A stretch of 64,000 nt of DNA from NCBI GenBank assembly GCA_963693285.1, contig OY848926.1, forward strand, positions 3,704,501 to 3,768,500. Direction: 5' to 3'. Under the pieces are notes generated by a model that was given only the letters and a program-made list of their open reading frames with translations, was not told the origin of the DNA and did not search any database. This document shows positions 61,211 to 64,000 of this stretch, piece by piece. Each line of letters opens with the position of its first letter. Position 1 is the stretch's first letter. The translations under genes were made by a program, and so were the position numbers. This stretch comes from Xestospongia muta (taxonomy: Eukaryota; Porifera; Demospongiae; Haplosclerida; Petrosiidae).

Positions 61211-64000
61211 TATTAAATAATGTATGATTTACTAAATAATGTATAATTTATCATATATCATGGTAATTTTCCAGTTTTGACACAAACAGTACATACCAGG
61301 TGTTCCCTTTTACTATTGGACTAAAAATATACCTATTTAAAATTTATATAAGACATATCATAACCCATTATATAAAACAACCTCTGAAATATATCTGGCT
61401 TTAATTTTCCAGATCTTGCTTTATATTTGTTGCTCAATTTTGTAAACTTTTGTGTCTATGTACTGCTAGTCTATAAATCATAATATATTCAACAAAGTAT
61501 TTTGTTATGCTAATAAAATACCACAAGTACTAGTCAACTCATGGAAGTTCATGAGGGATTTTCAGTTCTCTGTGGAGTAAGCTTTTTCTGTCTTTAACTT
61601 TTAGATGTATTTTTGTTGTTCAAACTCACATTCAGTATTGTATATTCATTTTACTGCACAATTTTGTTATGTGAAAATAATAGCTAATACTATCATGTGT
61701 TGTTATTATATGGAATGGAGTTCAGTTGTGTATAAATAAGATTGTTCAGTTGTATGTGCATACATACATTGGAGACATGCATACATGGTCAAAGTATAAT
61801 CTCTAATTCCTAAAGAAACATTCACAGCAATAATTTTCTTTGCAGCATTATAGGAATTCACATTCTTACACTTAGTCAGAATTGAACTGACAAATGTCAT
61901 AGAAATGTCATACTAGGATTCATATTGGTATTGTGGAACAAACTCTTTTTTTGTTACGTCAAATGCTAATACTATCATTCATATGTTATTAATATGTGTA
62001 GAATAGAATTCATGCAGTGACATACTAGTATTCATAAAGCTATTGTGGGACCCAAACACATATTAGTTAGTATTCATGTTGTTATGTTACAAGCTAAAGG
62101 TCACAAGACATACTAAAATTCATAATGCTATTGTGGAACTCACAAGTCAATACTATAACATTCATAAGTTATTATTTTATGTGAAATGGAACTCTTGCAG
62201 TGCAATACTGTCATTCATGGAAACTCACATGTAGTATGTAAATATTGTACTTAGCCATGAACATCAATCTCAATTTAGTACTCTAACATGATTTACTGCA
62301 AAGCAATTGAGTGTTTTTATAACAAAATATAAGAAACATCTAGCTTCGTGTCTGGATCTACAGAAAATTGTCAATGTGTGATAAAGCCTTCTAGTTTAAT
62401 CCTTCCCTTTACTTTTAGGATGTTAATATGATCCTACATGCATGATCCATTATTCTATATCATAATTTACCATCATGGTATAGACATGCAATTAAAATTA
62501 GAGATCAATCAACTTAAAACCTTTAATATCGTATACGTGTGGAAAATCTCTTTTAAGTGACCTCTGCATGAAATACACCATTAAGAGTTGATATCATCTT
62601 TTTGCCATTGATAGCTTTATAAAAAGCAGGAAATGTATAAGTTTGCATCTCCATTAAGAAGAAAATTTAAAACATCAAATATTGGGAAATCAGCTGCATT
62701 AGGTCTACTTGCCTTAATTATATTCCAGAGTAGTAGTTTTTATGGTTGCCACAAATATTGTTGTCATATACAGAACATTAATAAATTAGATTGAAAGTAG
62801 CATATTTATAATAAATGCGTTAGATTCATAAATGAATGTATGCTCAAAAGCATGCACCTAATATCATTCTGAATAACATGGAAAAAAGACCTGTTTAATT
62901 ACATACAAAACAATGATACTTTTCAATCATGTACATGACCCATCAATACACCATCTCATTTCTATTACTGAATTTTGCAATAGATATATACAATATTTTA
63001 ACTTAGGTAAATTAGAACCATTTCCTCCTTTTTTCAGGTGTTGCAACACCCAATAGGCTTGGAAATACATATAACTATGACAGCATTGATATATTGTTGC
63101 ATATAGTATTATATGGTTTTGATTGCTGTACAACTCAAACACATGTTGAACACATGCACTGCAGGAAGAGTGTTATTCACATATATATGTTGTCAGCTTT
63201 TTTTTAAATTTAAACTAACTATTATATTGGCATTCATGTTGTCACACTTAAAAATAGAACTCACAAGAAGTGTCATAGTAACATTCATGTGTTGTATTGG
63301 AACTCACACCAATGTGATATTACATTCATATGTGTTGTTAATATGTACAATTCACATCATACTGTATATCAGTCATAATATTGTTGTGGAATCTGACCCA
63401 TATGTTGTAGACTGTACAATTCATTTTGCAATTGGTACACATAGGATGTAAATATTAAACATTTCAAATTTGTATGTTCATTTTGTTACACATTCATCAC
63501 AATATCTATATATAGCTTGATCTTGCATTTGTAATGAAGAGATTTTATAATTATGACAGGATCTCTAACATTGATCATGTCTTCATAAACTAAAGGAAGA
63601 AAGGTCATTTTATAGCCTATAGCTTCAAAAGTTAAAACTCCACAAAGAACATTAACTAATGTCCTAATTACTCCACAGTGGAACAGTTTTCTCATCAGTG
63701 TTGTAAAACGTTATCAAAATAATTTAAAAATTTAAGATTGCAAAATAGTTATATAGTCTTGTGTAGCGACTAGTCTGTCTCACAGTATTAGAAGTCACAT
63801 AATTTGAACTCTGTATGGTACTGACTTCCAAAAAAGTTCAAACATCTTTATTAACAATGAGAAAATAATCTCATGAGTTTGAATTCTTGCTTATACAGAT
63901 ATATTCTATACCTGTTGTGTTCAGATAGCAGTAAGTGAGTGCATGGAAAGCAGATAATTAGTTGGTGCAATAAATTAAAGAAATAAATAATAAAGGTCAG

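Larger units (their letters stand above)
51664..64000. repeat. Long irregular tandem repeat region, continues past the window
   Basis: A core block occurs three times: about 52,728-55,900, 58,008-60,940 and 61,614-64,000 (cut by the window end), with spacings of ~5.28 and ~3.61 kb. Smaller blocks also recur: 51,664-52,270 with 56,984-57,560; 52,020-52,220 again at 56,330-56,530 and 57,350-57,550; 52,440-52,730 with 61,290-61,615. Copies 2 and 3 are closer to each other than to copy 1 (for example the shared GTATACGTGTGGAAAATC). Copy 2 has lost about 150 bp after 60,660. Open frames of 60-112 codons recur with the repeat and are not supported as genes. Confidence 0.9.

Overview
The window looks like nuclear DNA of an early-branching animal; a sponge would fit, but that is an inference. 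It is AT-rich, the conserved genes are cut by many short GT-AG introns (about 45-110 bp), and the recognisable proteins are animal types: casein kinase 1 delta/epsilon, a PITPNC1-type lipid transfer protein, a TCF20/RAI1-like extended-PHD protein, COQ7 and CDK5RAP1. There is no operon organisation, and CRISPR arrays or ribosome binding sites are not expected or seen.

Layout. 1-3000 (+): CK1 delta/epsilon gene, first exon outside the window. 3837-5316 (-): PITPNC1-like gene with an 8-nt microexon. 5705-8496 (+): TCF20/RAI1-like gene, divergent from PITPNC1 over a short shared promoter. 8651-9481 (-): COQ7. 9760-10788 (-) and 10937-12229 (+): two intronless coiled-coil genes, here called X and Y, reading outward from a 148-bp promoter with a TATA box. 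12.3-17.7 kb: non-coding flank with an inverted-repeat element and a perfect palindrome. 17.75-20.96 kb: a broken CDK5RAP1 copy. At about 20,963 the sequence switches inside the last CDK5RAP1 exon to the middle of the TCF20-like large exon, and the same gene order runs again: ePHD fragment, COQ7', X', Y', flank, and intact CDK5RAP1 (39,169-43,088). This is best read as one head-to-tail tandem duplication with an ancestral unit of about 13.4 kb. The flank of the second unit has been enlarged by a 2.2-kb tandem array (27,145-36,560).

43-51 kb holds a candidate terminal exon (-), a small unrecognised gene (-), relics of a ubiquitin-specific protease and of a SWIM-type transposase, a short element with 26-bp terminal inverted repeats and TA ends, and a third, frameshifted relative of gene Y. 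From 51.6 kb to the window end there are long, irregular tandem blocks (three copies of a core of roughly 2.4-3.2 kb) with a degenerate shorter motif inside them, and no supportable genes.

COQ7 (ubiquinone synthesis) and CDK5RAP1 (mitochondrial tRNA modification) both act in mitochondria, but their linkage is probably incidental. The most interesting local system is the X/Y pair. It is intronless amid intron-rich genes, shares one promoter, is kept intact in both duplicate units, and Y's protein changes faster than X's. Its helical layout recalls two-component alpha-helical pore-forming proteins, which is an inference only.
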